From Rostratula benghalensis (lineage: Eukaryota > Chordata > Aves > Charadriiformes > Rostratulidae): a stretch of DNA of 64,000 bases. How positions within the stretch are numbered: position 1 is the stretch's first letter; every line of letters begins with the position of its first letter. A model generated the notes under the pieces. It was not told the DNA's origin and made no database searches. It saw only the letters and a program-made list of their open reading frames with translations. The stretch is from positions 758,132-822,131 of the forward strand of contig VXAI01000301.1 in the NCBI GenBank assembly GCA_013399305.1, in the 5' to 3' direction. The position numbers and the translations under genes were made by a program. Shown piece by piece: positions 37,151 to 48,260 of the stretch.

Positions 37151-40100
37151 AATTAAATGAATACACTTAAAGTGCCAGTGCAATTGCATTTTAGGAAAAA
37201 AAAAAGAAGTGAAAAATTCTCCCACTGGGTGTAATCCAGCACTCTCTAAAATCACAGGAAAGACAGCCATTGGAGTCGCTGGAGTGCTTCAGGCTTTCTT
37301 GAGAAAATATATCTTCAGGACTAAAGGTCTGGAAAAAAATGCACTTGGGTGTCATGGGGGTTCACAAACAGTCCCTGTGGCTGCTGATCAATACAGCCTC
37401 TGCTGTTTCTGCTGTTGTTATCAGATACATCTTTGAGTTCAAGAAATAAGTATTGAGGTTGAAGAACCTCAGTGCCAGTAGGGATACAGGAAAGAGGTTT
37501 TAGCACAAGGCTCATTTGAAAGAGTGATCACAGTCTCAGTTCCGTGGCAAAGATCTGGTCATGTCTACTGCACACAGTCGTGGCCCTAATGCAGTTTGAC
37601 CACTAATGATCAGAGCAAGAATTAAAGTCCAACCTGCCCGTGGCAAGGTGAATGGCCTCAATTCCAGAAGACTTCCCTTGGAGAACATGCTCATCTCCAT
37701 GTTTCCACTCTTGTTTATACAATGCTACTTCTATATTTGCATAAGATCAAATATTTGCTTTCTGGCCAACAATTATAGATGTGTTCACTTCCACATCCTC
37801 TCTTTCAGTCTGCACCTACCACAACTTTTGTTTCCTCCATCCTGATAAGGTTGCACACTTAGCACCTGAGTATCCTCATCATAGATGCATTTTTGCAACT
37901 TCTTTTTAGGTAATGATTTCACGTGTCAGGTTTACCAGCTACAGCTTCTGAGCCTTTTTATGAGCAATTTACAAAGACCACGATTTCAGTGAGCTTGACA
38001 GAGAGTATCTCTGTGCATATGGATAGGCTAGCACAAATCCCTTCTGTCAGCAGGTGCACCAGCAAAAAATAGAGTTTAACAGTGACCTGCTTTCACTGGT
38101 ATGAAGCTCATTTGGTATTCATGAAAGCCATGAGGATGTTAAGCTTGTAATGGTATAAACACTTAGCTACAGTTTTTCTTAACATTGACTCCCATGGGAT
38201 TGCCAGAAGGGAAAAGAATATATGTGAGTCTATACAATAACTTATTTATATCCTTGCCTATAGCTTTCAGTGTCGTCTATACAGAGTACATAATTTTTCT
38301 TGTTAGAACAGTGAATCAGGATCTGTTCATGAACACGGGTATCTGTGTGCACAGCTTATTGATACGTAGTAAAATTCTGCCACTTTTACTCACAATGCAT
38401 TGCAATTTACTCCAGAGAGGAACCCTCTGTTCCTTCTTGTGTTTGCACTATATCTCCCTGGAAATCTCACTTTCTGTTTTCAGTCAAGAATTTAAGAAAA
38501 GGAAATAATTTGTTTCAGATACTTCATTTGGCATGTACTTTTTTGCTAGCTGAAAATTTTGGAAAAAAAAAAACAAAAAAAAACAGTCATGAAGTATGCT
38601 GTTTAAAAATAATAAGAAATTGATTCAGCCACCAACACCTAGACCAGAAATGGTTGGTTTAGGTCAGATTGTGCTCTTTTCTGTCAAACAACTGCTGCTG
38701 AAGGTAAACCCATCAGAAATGCTGTCTAAACACTGAGAGTAGATGGGAGGGACAAGAGGAAAAAAAGTAACTGGGAGTTGTCTCACAGAAGTCAAGGAAC
38801 TTTAACGTAAGTGAAGTTATTCACAATAGCCATTGTTTGCAGGCAGCTTTTTATGCTGCAATTCAATCTAACTTCAGAGAAAAAAGATTAACATTCATTC
38901 TGCATTTCTTTGTTCATGGGTGGTTTAGGTAAACCTTTCTCCTCCACCACCACTTCTTTCTCTGGTAATTACAGCACGTTTCAAGCTCCACAGGTGAGAA
39001 GTTTTCAAATGCTTTCATAAGGGAGACCACAACTTAGCAGTTGCAGCTTTGCAAGTTGTTTTTCTCCCCACTTGACATTTTGTGGGCAAGCTCCCTTCCC
39101 TTTACCAAGCGAGTAACATCCCTGTGGCAATTGCAGCAGTGTCTCACATGGAAAAGTAATATTAGGAAAGTATTTGACGTATGTGCAGCTGTCTGTGGTG
39201 TCACTCTAGCTGGTGGAAATAAACTGAAGAGATCAAGCAGTTATTTGGGAAACACCACGGGTTGATAGGCCACGGTTAGTTGCTTTCTCTGTGTTTATGC
39301 AGCTTACTGAGCATTTAAATGTCAGAAAGGAATCTCTTGAGAGGGTCCTCGCAGCTCCATCCTCAACCACAAATATCTCATATACCCATCTCATGTTTTG
39401 GATTATGGGTGTTTCAACTAGCTTTTGAGCAAAATTCCTAGCAAACACTTGTGGGTTTTAGAACAATTTGTTGATTCTTTTGGTACTTCTTATATGTTCT
39501 TATAAGATTCTGTGTTGCTTTTTTCCTGCTAGTAGAAGAATTGGAAGTGGCACTCTATATGGTTCATAAAAAGGAGGAAAAATCTGTTACAAAACTTCCA
39601 ATCAATGGATAAAACAGATTATAGTACAAAGGAAAATGGGCAAAATACAAATCAAATGTTAAAAAGTTAACTGAAGAGGGAATCTCAAGTTATTAGCAAA
39701 AAAAAAAAAAAAGAAGAAAGCAAATCTATTAAAGCTAATAAAGAGGAATAATACAGAATATGGAACATTAAAGAACCATTAATACATATTTCTCCTCTGT
39801 TTTGAAAGAAGGAGGTTAATTAATACATATTTTCTTTCATTTTATATACCATGTATTTTATTCCCTCTGGACTAGGGAGGGTGTTAAACAGCACAATGTC
39901 TCTATATCTTCAAGGCCAGAAAGCTGCACTCAGAAATGTTACAAGAAATGGCTTTAGAAAGAAGTGTAAACCTAAGTCTTTGGTGCACCACACAGAGAAG
40001 TAGCAGGATGCTCAAGTTAGCTGAGGTATCCAAATTCCCTGCAACAGCCTCCTGGTAGACTTGTTAACCTGGCCGAGAAACAGACAAATGCTGTGCCACA

Positions 40101-40380
40101 GATAATCAACATTGACATTGCACACATGAAATCCCAGAAGACTCAAGACATTAATGACAAACTGATATTTTAAGAAGGGGATGATCCAAGTAGCCTTACA
40201 GTTAGCACAGGTAAGATTGTACATAGAGACTGGATGCAACTGGGGGTTACTTAAGTACTGTATCAAAATTCACATTTGTTTGTAATGGAAAAGCCTGTTC
40301 ATTTAGTGCTCTTTTATCATATTACCCACCTGATTGATAAAGATGGATGTAAAATTCTTGAAGCTCATCTGTACTCGTAG

Positions 40381-40501
40381 GCTGCTTAGTGATGGGGTTT
40401 AGTGATGGGGTTTTTTTATCAGAGTTAGGTTGATGGTTGGACTAGATGATCTTAAAGGTCTTTCTAACCTAGACAGTTCTATGATTCTGTGATTCTATGA
40501 T
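40381..40501 (+). mobile_element. CR1 LINE 3' tail, short fragment
   Basis: Only the 3' UTR end of CR1 remains. The diagnostic text is GGTTGATGGTTGGACTAGAT, then GATCTTAAAGGTCTTTCTAACC, ending in the imperfect 8-base tail repeats TTCTATGATTCTGTGATTCTATGA at 40,478-40,501. A local duplication (TTAGTGATGGGGTTT twice, about 40,386-40,413) lies at the left edge. The 5' boundary is soft. No coding part remains. The well-kept tail suggests a moderate age. Confidence 0.9.
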
Positions 40502-41797
40502 TTGACTCCAGGCAAGACCCAAAAAAGGAGCTGTGCACCCTTAAATTGGTAGGCAGTGCAACATTTCCTAAATGTTGTGTAGATTCAAAACTTCATACAC
40601 ACATTTCTGTTCCTTTAGAGTATGTGGAAAGCAGTGGTGCAAAAGGACAGGCTGAAATAATCCATGCAGGAAGCATCCTAGAGCTAACCAGAAGAAGAAG
40701 AAGATATTATGCAGGCGGACAGACTGAATGCCATCTCTTTGAGTCATCAGCTTTTGCATCAGAGACACAAGACAACCTCTTGCTGACGTTGGACAATTGG
40801 GCAGCCAAAAAGCCACAAGTCATAGAGCCAGGATGAGAACTGAAGAAAGGGAGGCTCTCTTGGGGTGATTAGGACAAATACATTGGAAAGTGCGCCCTGG
40901 AATTTGAAATCTGAGATTTAATTTTTCAAACCCAAAATCTCTGCTCCCAACCTGAATGCTAGATAACAGTGATGTGAATATTCACTTGTTTTCTCTTCAG
41001 CAGCAAAGTTTACCATTCTTCGGGGTATAAGAATCAATTTGTTGATAGTGCATGTCAGGATCACTGGGTAAACTGTGGTAGATCATATTGGGGAGGTGGA
41101 ACACAAGTGCTGGCTTGGAGCTAGTTACTATCTCTTTACATGGGCTCCTCTGAGGCGCTAGTCCAACTGAAGGTGTGTATTCCTTGGCTTCCCAGCACCA
41201 TGATCTCAGCATTACATGAGGGTATCTCTTTCTTAGGGAAGAGCATCTGGAGTGATCCTCTGTTTCAGGCATGGGAGGGGACTGATCCAAAAGTGCTGGT
41301 CATAGTAACAATCAAGACCAGGAAAACAAGCCATGAACTCACCAGTGTAGTTATTTCCCTGAATTTTATTAAATGTTACTAAAAACCTGCGTTTTACCAA
41401 ACCGAACTCTTAAGATGGTTTTAATTATTAGTTTGCTTGTGGGCTAAACAGATGTTCTTAGTCCAGTTAGCCCCTTACAATATTAGGTAGGCATCTTTAT
41501 CAGATGCAGAATACAGGTGGTTTTTTTACTTCCAAACCCCTCAGTTTTTTCTGTGAGCTTCTGACTAAAAGTTTGGGAGAGCAGTTTTTTAACCTTGAGA
41601 ACAAGTGTGTATGTACTCACACCCTGCCCCCAAAATGTGTTATATTTTGGTAAGACCTTACAAACTCTTCATTGCAAAGGGGAAAATACTACTCATTGGC
41701 ACAAGGTTTGCAGCTCCCAAACTTATTTTTAGGCTAATATTTATGTCATGACACAGAGCCGGTTTTTCTAGCCTCTGGTCCGTAGGAAGGCACTCAC
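40502..41797. other. AT-rich sequence, no gene seen
   Basis: No recognised repeat or exon. The frames at 40,546-40,836 (+, 96 codons) and 40,997-41,290 (-, 97 codons) have no domain. If the candidate minus-strand exon ending at 41,798 is real, this segment would be the start of its first intron. Confidence 0.45.
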
Positions 41798-42330
41798 CAT
41801 TTGGACCCGAGGTCAGTGCAGGAATGTTTCTCATCTCAAAGAAGAGCTTCTGACTCTCAACGCTTCCGTTGCCCTGGGAGCTGCCCCCCACAGGAGAGCC
41901 GTGGCATCCCAGGCAGCAGGGACCGCTGGAGCAAATGAGGATTTGGGTGAAATTTTGGAGCTATGAAAAGGCAGTTTCCCAGCATGTGCCTGGCAGCTAC
42001 ACTCCAGCTTCTCCTTCACAGGGCTGGAGTTTAGCAAGTCCCGACACGGCATTTTTTCATCGGAAAGCATCAGAAGAGGACAGTCTAAACACACAGCATC
42101 CCAAGAGAACGGACTGCAAAACAGCTCCCAACCACCCCTAAACTCCAGTGACAAACTTGCGGAGTCCCGGTGGGTCACGGCCAGCCCCCGGCACACCCCT
42201 GGCCGGTGCTGGGGGCAGGGACAGCCCCGCTGAATGGTCCGGGGGGTGTCCCCGGGGCCCGGCAGCGGCGACGCCCGCAGCCTGGTGTCTGCCCCGGCCG
42301 CTGCCCCCGAGAAACTCCTCACTTTCTGCC
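41798..42330 (-). promoter_or_regulatory. CpG-rich candidate promoter and first exon (minus strand)
   Basis: The core at about 42,040-42,320 is the only clearly CpG-rich patch in the window: by eye about 19 CpG in 280 bases, most in 42,165-42,310, with runs such as GGCAGCGGCGACGCCCGCAG. On the minus strand, downstream of this core, a strong splice-donor match reads ATG|GTGAGTG with the cut between 41,798 and 41,797. Together these fit a transcription start inside the CpG core and a first exon ending at 41,798. A 163-codon minus frame (41,831-42,322) spans the region, but it resembles no family and is what high G+C produces by chance; the alternative minus frame 41,658-41,891 runs straight across the donor. 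A non-coding RNA or an alternative 5' exon is the likelier product. No TATA box was seen. A bidirectional promoter is possible. Confidence 0.35.
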
Positions 42331-43869
42331 ACTTTGCACAGCAAGTTTTCCAACTCCCTGTCCCAGAGCACTCAGAGACAGTTTATCCGTTAACCACTAG
42401 ATGGCACCTGGTATTTGGCAACCGTATCCCTTTTTAGGCTTTTTTTTTTTTTTTTTTTTTTTTTCCCCCCAATCCCTCAAATTGAAGTTGTTACAGGGAT
42501 GGGGAAGCTCTGACAGAAAAACCCCAAAAATTAAAACCAGCCCTTCTTCTCCGAGATTTTCACTGCCAAAAGAATATAGTTAAAAATATTGACTGTTCCT
42601 TTTGCAAAATATTCTCCAAAACTGCCATAATCTCTCCTGTGCCCCAGCTGCCTGCCCTTGCTTTGCTTTTCTTTGCTGCGCCTCCCCCCCAGAGCACGGC
42701 TTCTGTGGGACAGGGACATGGGCTGGGGACATTGTGTTTAAGAGTTACATGGAGGGACAATTTTGTTAGGCTCCTGCGCCCAGTGAAGCAATCCTTGCTG
42801 CAGAGGCTTGAGTTTGGTGTTGAGCTCACTTCCAGAGAATTTCCCAATAGTGTTGATGTGAAGGATACAGGAGGTGTGTGTACATGTTTGTAGGTTTACA
42901 GGTATTTAAATATATTAAGGCATGTGAACTCTCAAATCTGGGGCTATTTGGAGTGTTATTTTTTCTAATTTTAAGAATTCTGTTTCAAGCATTTTTTCCA
43001 CAAATTTCTCTTTGGTGCAGTAACTCACTGCCTTTTTACAGCTGTATCTGAGTTTTCTGTAACACTGAATCAATGATCATTTTTGTGGATGAGTTTCTGG
43101 GTTCATTGGGAGCCTTTCCCTTATGTTCCATTGAGAGGCACTGGAATAAAGCACAGGTTTCTTGATTGCAAAGGGTCACAGTGTTGGAATTTACCTCTCC
43201 TCTGCTTTTGGCAACAACAACCTCTGTGTAAATCTGATAATATGGCTGGCAAATACATGTTAGGTTAGAAAACGGTACAGCAGCTGCTGTGCTACTGGTA
43301 GTAACTTAGTCAAATAGATTCAGTACTGTCCAATATTTAGACATGGACTCTTGCAAATACAGTGGGCCTTTGGGGTTCAGGAAACCTGATAAAGCAGCTC
43401 CCTGATTTTGGACATTAAATGTGATAAGGCTAATCATAATAATCCTTTTCAAGAGGAAATTCCCAGCCCTTCCTGTTATATTAGGCCCTAGAAACTGAAA
43501 AACAACATTTAAGGCTAAAAGCTTATCAAAGGGTTGGGTTATTTTTTGGGGGGTTCCTTTTTTGTCTGGGGAAGGGAGAGGAGGTGGGTTTTTTCCTCAA
43601 AAATTAAAATTCTGTAGTATTTTCTTCCTCTGCTCTGTAGGCCAGTTTTCTCATTTGAAACATCTGGGAAGTTTCTAGCTACTTCAGTGATGGAGAACAC
43701 TGAAGTACCTTCATGATAGTATTAGGGAAACAATGCTCTGGATTAGGTACCATGCAGGAATTAAAATCCAACATGAGTGCAGAGACACCTCTGTTGCAAT
43801 CTGATTCTGATTTCTGCTCTGATTAAATCCCTTCACATTGTTGTTTTCAGTGTTTGTTACAGTGACGTC
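42331..43869. other. Sequence beside the CpG-rich patch, no gene seen
   Basis: Contains the 25-base poly-T at 42,440-42,464 followed by six C. Overlapping frames on both strands at 42,531-42,893 (up to 95 codons) show no domain. Moderately G+C-rich to about 42,850, then AT-rich. Confidence 0.45.
42440..42464. repeat. Poly-T tract (25 T) followed by C run
   Basis: 25 T then CCCCCC. Simple repeat about 120 bases from the edge of the CpG-rich patch. Confidence 0.9.
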
Positions 43870-44050
43870 TATAAACCAAATATTACAAGAGACCCCATTG
43901 TGTTAGGCACCATGAAAGCAGAGAGCAGACAGCATCCTCTCAGCTGTTGTTTCCCCATCTGCCAAATGAGGACAATGTCCTTGCTTTCTGTAGGTACACG
44001 AGCACTAATTAATGAATATTTGTAAAAGGATATGTAAATGCTAAGTATTA
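43870..44050 (+). mobile_element. MIR-like SINE fragment, plus strand
   Basis: The text CCCATTGTGTTAGGCACCAT is followed by TTGTTTCCCCATCTGCCAAA and ATGAGGACAATG, which resembles the MIR core phrase 'cagtttccccatctgtaaaatggggataat'; GTAAATGCTAAGTATTATT then resembles its 3' part. Divergence is high, consistent with an insertion shared across amniotes. The opening phrase is also seen in LINE-mobilised SINEs of turtles, so the subfamily is open. The 82-codon frame over it is not meaningful. Confidence 0.55.
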
Positions 44051-45742
44051 TTTATGTATTATATTATAAATGAAGGTTAGTGGAGAGGCCATAGAGAGAA
44101 CACACAGATGGCATTATGAGGGCAGAGAGAGCAACGTAGGGTGCAAAGATCAGCCTGGAAGCAGAAGAAAGGAAGCACAGGAAAGTAAATGGTTAATAAA
44201 AGAAGAAGAGGTGGGTTTGCTAAACTAAAATCAAGTGACAGTGCAAGGGATGTGAGCAATAAACAAGTGAATTTAAAAAAATCGCAACACAGCAGTGGTC
44301 TGGAAGTGGGTGAAACATGTTGGAAATGGAAATGGTAATAAAAAAGAAAAGTTGAAAGAAATAGGCAAGAAAAGCCCTAGTATTGTACATAACACTGTGA
44401 TTTTCATATGTTCTTTATTTTAAAGTAGCTCCTGTACCCTTAGAGCATTAAAGCCTTGTTCAGGATAACAGAGCTTAGACACTTCAGTAAAGTGATTAGA
44501 AATGCTGCACTACCAAGGTCAGTGAGCGTCTAAGTGTTCATAACATGGGGACCTCAGCATGGTCCACAAGGCAAATGATGAAAAAATTATAGATATGTAA
44601 TAGTGCATGATACTGTGTTATATGAGCTCTTCTGAATGTTGGGAATAGCTCCATCGAGGCACATTCTGAAAATTTGAGAAAGGGGTTCTGGACAGAGCAG
44701 CCACCTCTTCTTTCAGTCACATCAAATCTCCGTGGAAGCATCTGTTTGTTTTCTTCTGTATTGTATAGGTCAAGCATTTGCTTAACCTTTCCTGTTAGAA
44801 AAGTGTATTTTGGCAATAAACAGAACACACTGGCAGCACATTTCCCCCCAGATACTGGAAAAAGATATTTATAAATATTCATATACAAATTTTAGTTTTA
44901 CTTCATTCTCACAAATCTGCTATTTCCTTTCCAGGAATGTTCAAGTACACAGCTTTTACTGCCATGAATATTCATGAAGCACAGGCTTTGGAGGTGAAGT
45001 GCTCAGGTAATTCAAGTCAGCTTTGAAACTGCACTGTGAGTTGTAACACTTGCAATTTTCTGTTTGAATTGTAGCTAAGAAAGATTAATGTCGCCTGTGC
45101 AGAAGACCAAAGCAATATACAGTGCTTATTTCTAGGATGTGCAGTAAACTGTTTGTAAATGGTCCTACACCAAGCTTCACTCAATGAGGAAATACCCAAA
45201 TATTCAAAAAGAATGGACAAATCCAGGAATTGTATGATCTGCTCAGATAATTTACAAACAGACCCAACAGGCAACATTTTCCCAAGAGTTCGCTCTTGGA
45301 AATTATTTGCTTCATTTCAGTTGCTAACAAGCATGAGCAGCTGAGCTCCACCTCCTCTGTGGCAGAGGAGTGATCTCCAAGGTTTTTCCTACCAGCATTA
45401 CTAGAAAATGAATGAATTAGGTTCCCCCTCAGTTATTCCACTGACCCTCAAAATCCAGAAGGCTGCTTTGAGTAAATGTGGAGAAAAACATGAAAAATTA
45501 TATATCCTAGGTTGGCTTTGATCTCTAAATATGAGGAGGATTTTATTTTAGGTATATAATAATATTTCTGACCTCTGTTCACTAGGCAATCCTTCCTTTT
45601 CCCTCGGCTCTCAGTTTGACACATCTCCAGCATGAAATGGACTAAGATTGCCATGAAACTGAAAGCTGTGGGTGTGAAAATTGGGGAATGCATCGACAAA
45701 TTCTTCATTCCTTTTTAAACATATGCCAGTGAATACATCTTC

Positions 45743-45761
45743 TTTTTTTTTTTTTTTTTTT
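45743..45761. repeat. Poly-T tract (19 T)
   Basis: Uninterrupted run of T followed by CCCC. With the following CTCAG it mimics a splice acceptor on the plus strand, but no exon-like sequence follows. Confidence 0.85.
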
Positions 45762-47792
45762 CCCCTCAGTGGTTTTCTGTATTTCTTGGTAAATATTACT
45801 ATAAACCTAGACTAGAAAGCCCAAAGGAAATTCCCTTTGAGGAATTCCATTACAACCACAGATTACCAGAGACCAAAAACCAGGGATGGATTCAGGCACA
45901 GTGGCTGAAAACTGCCTGAAAGATTGGGTCGCTTTTCTACTAGACTTTTGCCAATGGGAAAAACAAGAAAAAAACATGGGAGATCACTGTAGAGCATTAA
46001 AAAGAACCAGGAAGCAGCTTCAAATGTATTGATTACGACATAATTGTTTGGCCACCATGGATTGTTTAAAGAAGCAAATAGAGGTGCAGGGGTAAATCTG
46101 ACAAAGAATGGGCATGTTAAACTGTAGTTGTTAGGTGCATCGTCTGGTCAAAGCAATATAAACAATTCTAAACAATTTGTGAGCCAATGGGCAGGAGCCT
46201 GCTTCTTTAATGGCCAACTAGCCATTAAATATATCATACTAACCACATTTCCAGGAAACAGAAACGCAGAGTCGCACAGAACATACTGCTTCATTGTCAC
46301 ACAACGTGCAATTTCAGGACTGTTGAGAAGATGTGTCGTATATTTACTTCAGTTTGGAAGTGGAAAGCAGAAATTTCTCCAGCTATGTCTATATACACGA
46401 AGGAAAGGTTCAAAAGTAAAGTGAGTATTGAGGGTTGTTTGCAACCGAGGACAGCCACAGCAAAGGTTGGACAGCCAAACCAATGGCTGCCTTGACCAGA
46501 TGATACCCAAAGTCTAAGACTGCTTGACTACCTTAAGAATGCCTGAAAAAATTAGCTGTATCCATGTTTTTGATGTTATGGGGGAAAAAACGTCCTTCAA
46601 ATTGCCAATTAAGTTAGCTTTAATTGAAAGGGTTTGGAGATAAATAACTTTCACAGTTTGAACAGAGATTTTGTTATCAATGGCAGAGAAATCTCTTGCT
46701 TAATGTAGTTAAATTACAAAACCAGGAATTTAGAAAATCAGACACTTCTAAAAATAGTGATGTTATACAGAAAACAGGAAAGGAATGCTTCAGTTCTCCT
46801 TCCACCATGCTTAAATTTTAAATGAAAGTCAGCATACCTGACTATCCTTTAATGAAATTTTCTGTCAAAGTAATTACACATTACCTAGTGATTAAATATC
46901 CCAAATACTTATGGAACATATATTTTAATGAAAGATATGTTATCATTAACATTTATGTCCTGTAGTTGTTTTGCCACATGTGATGGCATTTTTAAATTTG
47001 CCTCACCTTTTTAAAGATCTCAAATATTTTATTTTAACTTACTTATATTGTAAATTGGAAATAGGAATGTGACAAGCACGTTTGTAGTTCAGGTAAAACA
47101 TTTTAATAAAGGACTAATATTTAGTAGATAAAGAATAAGTGCACTAATATATAACAGACATGCTGGTGACTAGTAGCTGTTCTTGAACTTAATTTTCTAT
47201 TTTTTTCTCCATAACTCATCTACTTATTATCCTTGTAATATCTTTCTTGACTTTGGCAGTTTGTGAAGACAAATCTAAGGTAAGAAAGATATTTATGTAT
47301 AAAATTTGTAAAAAACTATTATTCTGTTTTGCAACGGAGAATGTCAAACCAAAGGACTACACTACACTTTTCACTTTGCAATCTCTTTTTATGAGTTCAG
47401 TACAGGAGATATGACCATGATTTGGCACATCGTTGGTTCATTTAATTTGCAATCAAGAGCCACAGAACCATCTATGTACCTGCTTTTATATGTTCTGGTA
47501 GGGATATTAGAGAAGAATGACATGTTCCTTGCTGTGACATATGCTTTCCAGGCTGGTTTAGTTGAATCACTTAATGCTAGATCCACAGAGACATCCAGAC
47601 CCAGAGCCAACGTACTTCATTTTAAATTTGAATATAAAATTAAGTGAGTGTCCCTGGAAAAGACTTTGATAATCTGATAGTTGTTATTTGTCCAAAAGGT
47701 AGGAAAAAGTATATCTGGTTTCCCTGAGGGAGAAAAAGGAACTGAGGCCTAGAGGCCTAATCTTCCTCATTAGATTACTATATTACTACATC

Positions 47793-47836
47793 TTTTTTGT
47801 TTGTTTGTTTGTTGGGGTTTTTTTGTTTGTTTGTTT
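47793..47836. repeat. (GTTT)n microsatellite, interrupted
   Basis: TTTG/GTTT units at 47,793-47,812 and again at 47,825-47,836, separated by GGGG and a T run. A length-variable simple repeat. Confidence 0.85.
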
Positions 47837-48039
47837 AACAAGGTGGACATAACATCACAAGCTAGAGGTGCTTTTTTTAAGAGCTCAATCCTGTCTGTGT
47901 GCTTTAGGGGTGCCCTGAGCAGTTTGGATTGAACTGCTCACTAAAGGTGAGGAAATACCTTATTTGAAGATCTCAACAGCACTTAGATGGAGTAGAAACC
48001 AATCTTCCCAGGACTTTCAGGACATTCAAGGCTCTCATT

Positions 48040-48260
48040 TATATAGGGCTTTTATTTAAAGACTTCAAAGCACTTCATAACATAAAATAAGTATCATTTC
48101 CTCATTTCACTGAGTGAGAACCCACAGAGATGTAGTATTTACACAGGGTACTTTACCTGTCTTCGCAGAGCCGTGAGGCAATCTCCCTCCTAGTCCTGCC
48201 TTCCCGGCATACTCCAAATTGTACTAATCTTACTGTGTTCAGGATTGCTAGCTCAAACAT
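48040..48260 (+). mobile_element. MIR/CORE-SINE-like fragment, plus strand
   Basis: TATATAGGGCTTTTATTTAA, CTTCAAAGCACTTCATAA, then ATAAGTATCATTTCCTCATT, and later GCAGAGCCGTGAGGCAAT with TCCTAGTCCTGCC, follow the order of an old amniote SINE: 'atagcgctt...caaagcacttta...cccattttacag...gcagagccgggac...cccagtcctg'. Diverged, with deletions. Assignment rests on recalled consensus text and would be settled by a repeat-library search. Confidence 0.5.

Larger units (their letters stand above)
34801..40359. other. AT-rich sequence with one weak exon candidate
   Basis: No supported gene. Contents include a 28-base poly-A tract at 36,397-36,424, a weak terminal-exon candidate at 36,625-37,150 (listed separately), an A-rich interrupted run at about 38,561-38,584, and a repeated ATTAATACATATTT motif near 39,777 and 39,819. 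Local G+C rises at about 36,060-36,260 with overlapping frames on both strands (up to 107 codons, minus) that carry no domain. Confidence 0.45.
44051..48039. other. AT-rich sequence, no gene seen
   Basis: No supported exon or RNA gene. Simple repeats are listed separately at 45,743-45,761 and 47,793-47,836. The paired frames at 47,389-47,647 (minus 73, plus 78 codons), the minus frame at 44,538-44,888 (116 codons) and the plus frame at 46,128-46,424 (98 codons) were read and match no family I know. Confidence 0.45.

Noticed and set aside
41831..42322. 163-codon open frame on the minus strand, the longest in the window
   Set aside because: It lies over the CpG-rich patch, where stop codons are rare by composition. 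The peptide has no recognised domain, and competing frames on both strands cover the same bases.
45743..45775. Poly-T followed by CCCCTCAG as a splice acceptor
   Set aside because: No open or conserved-looking exon follows and no donor was found at a sensible distance; a simple repeat explains it.
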